From: Rhodoferax ferrireducens T118
GTDB lineage: Bacteria; Pseudomonadota; Gammaproteobacteria; Burkholderiales; Burkholderiaceae_C
Direction: 5' to 3'
DNA: 64,000 nt
Assembly (NCBI RefSeq): GCF_000013605.1
Contig: NC_007908.1
Coordinates: forward strand, 4,278,001-4,342,000
Positions 63,115 to 64,000 of this stretch are shown in pieces; positions within the stretch are counted from its first letter, which is position 1, and every line of letters begins with the position of its first letter. The translations under genes were made by a program, and so were the position numbers. The notes beneath the pieces were generated by a model. It saw only the letters and a list, made by a program, of their open reading frames with translations, was not told the DNA's origin and ran no database searches.

Positions 63115-64000
63115 TCAGACGTAGAGTTGTTCGAACAGCTTGCGCAAGCTGGCGCTCTCACGCAGCAAACCCAGCGCGAACTCCGCATGCCCCGTGGCAT
63201 AACCGTTGCCCACAATCATCTCCACGTCCTTGCCCACACCCTCGGCCCCCAGTGCGGCGGCGGTGAAGCTGGTCGCCATGGAGAAGAAATAGATTTTCCC
63301 CTGTTGCCGCGTGGCCAGAATGCTGCCCATTTCAGTGTTGGGGATGTTGACGCAATTGATCACCACGTCGGCCATTTTCCCATCGGTGACCTCGGCGACT
63401 GCCTCCATCAGCGCCAAGGCGTTGGTGGCATCGACCTGCAAGGCGTGGTCAGCCCAGCCCAGGTCTTTCATGCGCCGGCAGTCTTTCTCAAACGGTGACA
63501 CGCCGATCACGCAGCCGTCTGCACCAGCGCGTTTTTTCGCCTCGTACATACACAGCGTGCCGGACTTGCCGCCACCGCCAATCACCACCACCGTGTCACC
63601 CGGCTGCACCAGTCGTGCCGTTTGAGCGGGTGCACCCGCCACATCCAGAATCGCCAACGCCAGCTTCTCGTCAATGTCATCCGGCAATTTGGCGTACAGG
63701 CCGGTCTCGAACAAAATGGCCTGGCCGTTGATCTCGATCTGGTCTTTTTGCAGATGAATCTTGCTGATCTCATCAATGCGCAGCGGCGTCAGCGAGAGCG
63801 ACACCAGCGTGGCGATCTTGTCGCCCACCTTGAGATCGCATTTGCCCACCAACGCCGGGCCGATCTGCGCCACGGTGCCGATCAGCATGCCGCCCGAGCC
63901 GGTGACCGGGTTGTGCTGCTTGCCGCGCTGTGCCACGATGCCCCGCACGATCTCAGCCACTTTGGCCTCGTCGCCATGGGCTTCACTTTTGATCTGGGTA
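63115..64000 (-). CDS. kdd: L-erythro-3,5-diaminohexanoate dehydrogenase (partial, 5' end beyond the window)
   Basis: At least 295 residues lie in the window; the frame stays open to the right edge (TQIKSEAHGDEAKVAEIVRG), so the true start is outside. The protein matches Kdd, which oxidises and deaminates 3,5-diaminohexanoate to 3-keto-5-aminohexanoate with NAD+ or NADP+. Diagnostic segments: HNPVTGSGGMLIGTVAQIG, DTVVVIGGGGKSGTLCMYEAKKRAGADG (nucleotide-binding glycine-rich loop) and MADVVINCVNIPNTEMGSILATRQQGKIYFFSMATSF. Its stop is 22 bases before the kamB-like gene. Upstream genes, perhaps kamA and kamC, are not visible. Confidence 0.92.
   Translation of the reverse strand, partial: TQIKSEAHGDEAKVAEIVRGIVAQRGKQHNPVTGSGGMLIGTVAQIGPALVGKCDLKVGDKIATLVSLSLTPLRIDEISKIHLQKDQIEINGQAILFETGLYAKLPDDIDEKLALAILDVAGAPAQTARLVQPGDTVVVIGGGGKSGTLCMYEAKKRAGADGCVIGVSPFEKDCRRMKDLGWADHALQVDATNALALMEAVAEVTDGKMADVVINCVNIPNTEMGSILATRQQGKIYFFSMATSFTAAALGAEGVGKDVEMIVGNGYATGHAEFALGLLRESASLRKLFEQLYV

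Overview
The window is a chromosomal segment of a betaproteobacterium, most likely of the order Burkholderiales, family Comamonadaceae (Rhodoferax/Polaromonas-like). This rests on gene content and neighbourhoods (a liu-type leucine pathway with aceK and a beta-carbonic anhydrase, a DUF1631 gene, a fused 1218-residue indolepyruvate oxidoreductase, PEP-CTERM proteins, a hoxFUYHW hydrogenase), on GC-rich coding sequence, and on a dispersed repeat built around ACGGGGGCTAG. The assignment is by recognition, not by alignment. No tRNA, rRNA, CRISPR array, prophage or transposase gene was seen.

Layout. 1-14300: branched-chain and fatty acid breakdown (partial mccB, acyl-CoA synthetase, AraC regulator, acyl-CoA dehydrogenase, thiolase, aceK, carbonic anhydrase, isovaleryl-CoA dehydrogenase, MerR/LiuR regulator, MBL hydrolase). 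It is interrupted by an origin-like DnaA-box region, a rhodanese, a PEP-CTERM protein and a 64-bp tandem repeat array. 14300-18500: dcuA-aspA and a second PEP-CTERM protein. 18800-22200: an orphan molybdopterin oxidoreductase, an HPF/cold-shock fusion and a CBS-domain protein. 22200-30400: capA-like, rtcB, archease and the NAD-linked bidirectional [NiFe] hydrogenase operon hoxFUYHW, all on the minus strand. 30400-35300: def-fmt divergent from a LysM protein gene, dprA and smg. 35300-45600: DUF1631, secF-secD-yajC, the giant 2-oxoacid oxidoreductase and a hemolysin III protein. 45800-54500: MerR/EthD pair, rsmI/yraN/diaA/dolP, an oxidoreductase, pilU-pilT, yggS and metK. 54700-58230: lipid A-type acyltransferase, an Lrp regulator divergent from ornithine cyclodeaminase and arginase. 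58378-64000: a lysine-fermentation operon (kce, kal, kamE, kamD, a KamB-like P-loop protein, kdd), cut by the right edge.

How it fits together. The left part feeds leucine and fatty acyl chains to acetyl-CoA, with AceK controlling the isocitrate branch point and carbonic anhydrase a plausible bicarbonate source for the biotin carboxylase. The hydrogenase, the aspartase/dicarboxylate exchanger and the lysine pathway suggest a facultative organism able to work at low oxygen. Arginase plus ornithine cyclodeaminase take arginine to proline, and the adjacent aminomutase route takes lysine towards acetoacetate and crotonyl-CoA.

The most interesting signals are: the complete-looking B12-dependent lysine route in a betaproteobacterium; a repeat family (ten copies seen) that lies inside reading frames of dprA (twice), fmt, a dehydrogenase gene and the kamB-like gene; a REP-like tandem array with dispersed relatives; matching sigma-54 promoter/upstream-site pairs in front of both PEP-CTERM genes; and a DnaA-box cluster with an AT-rich tract far from any dnaA gene.
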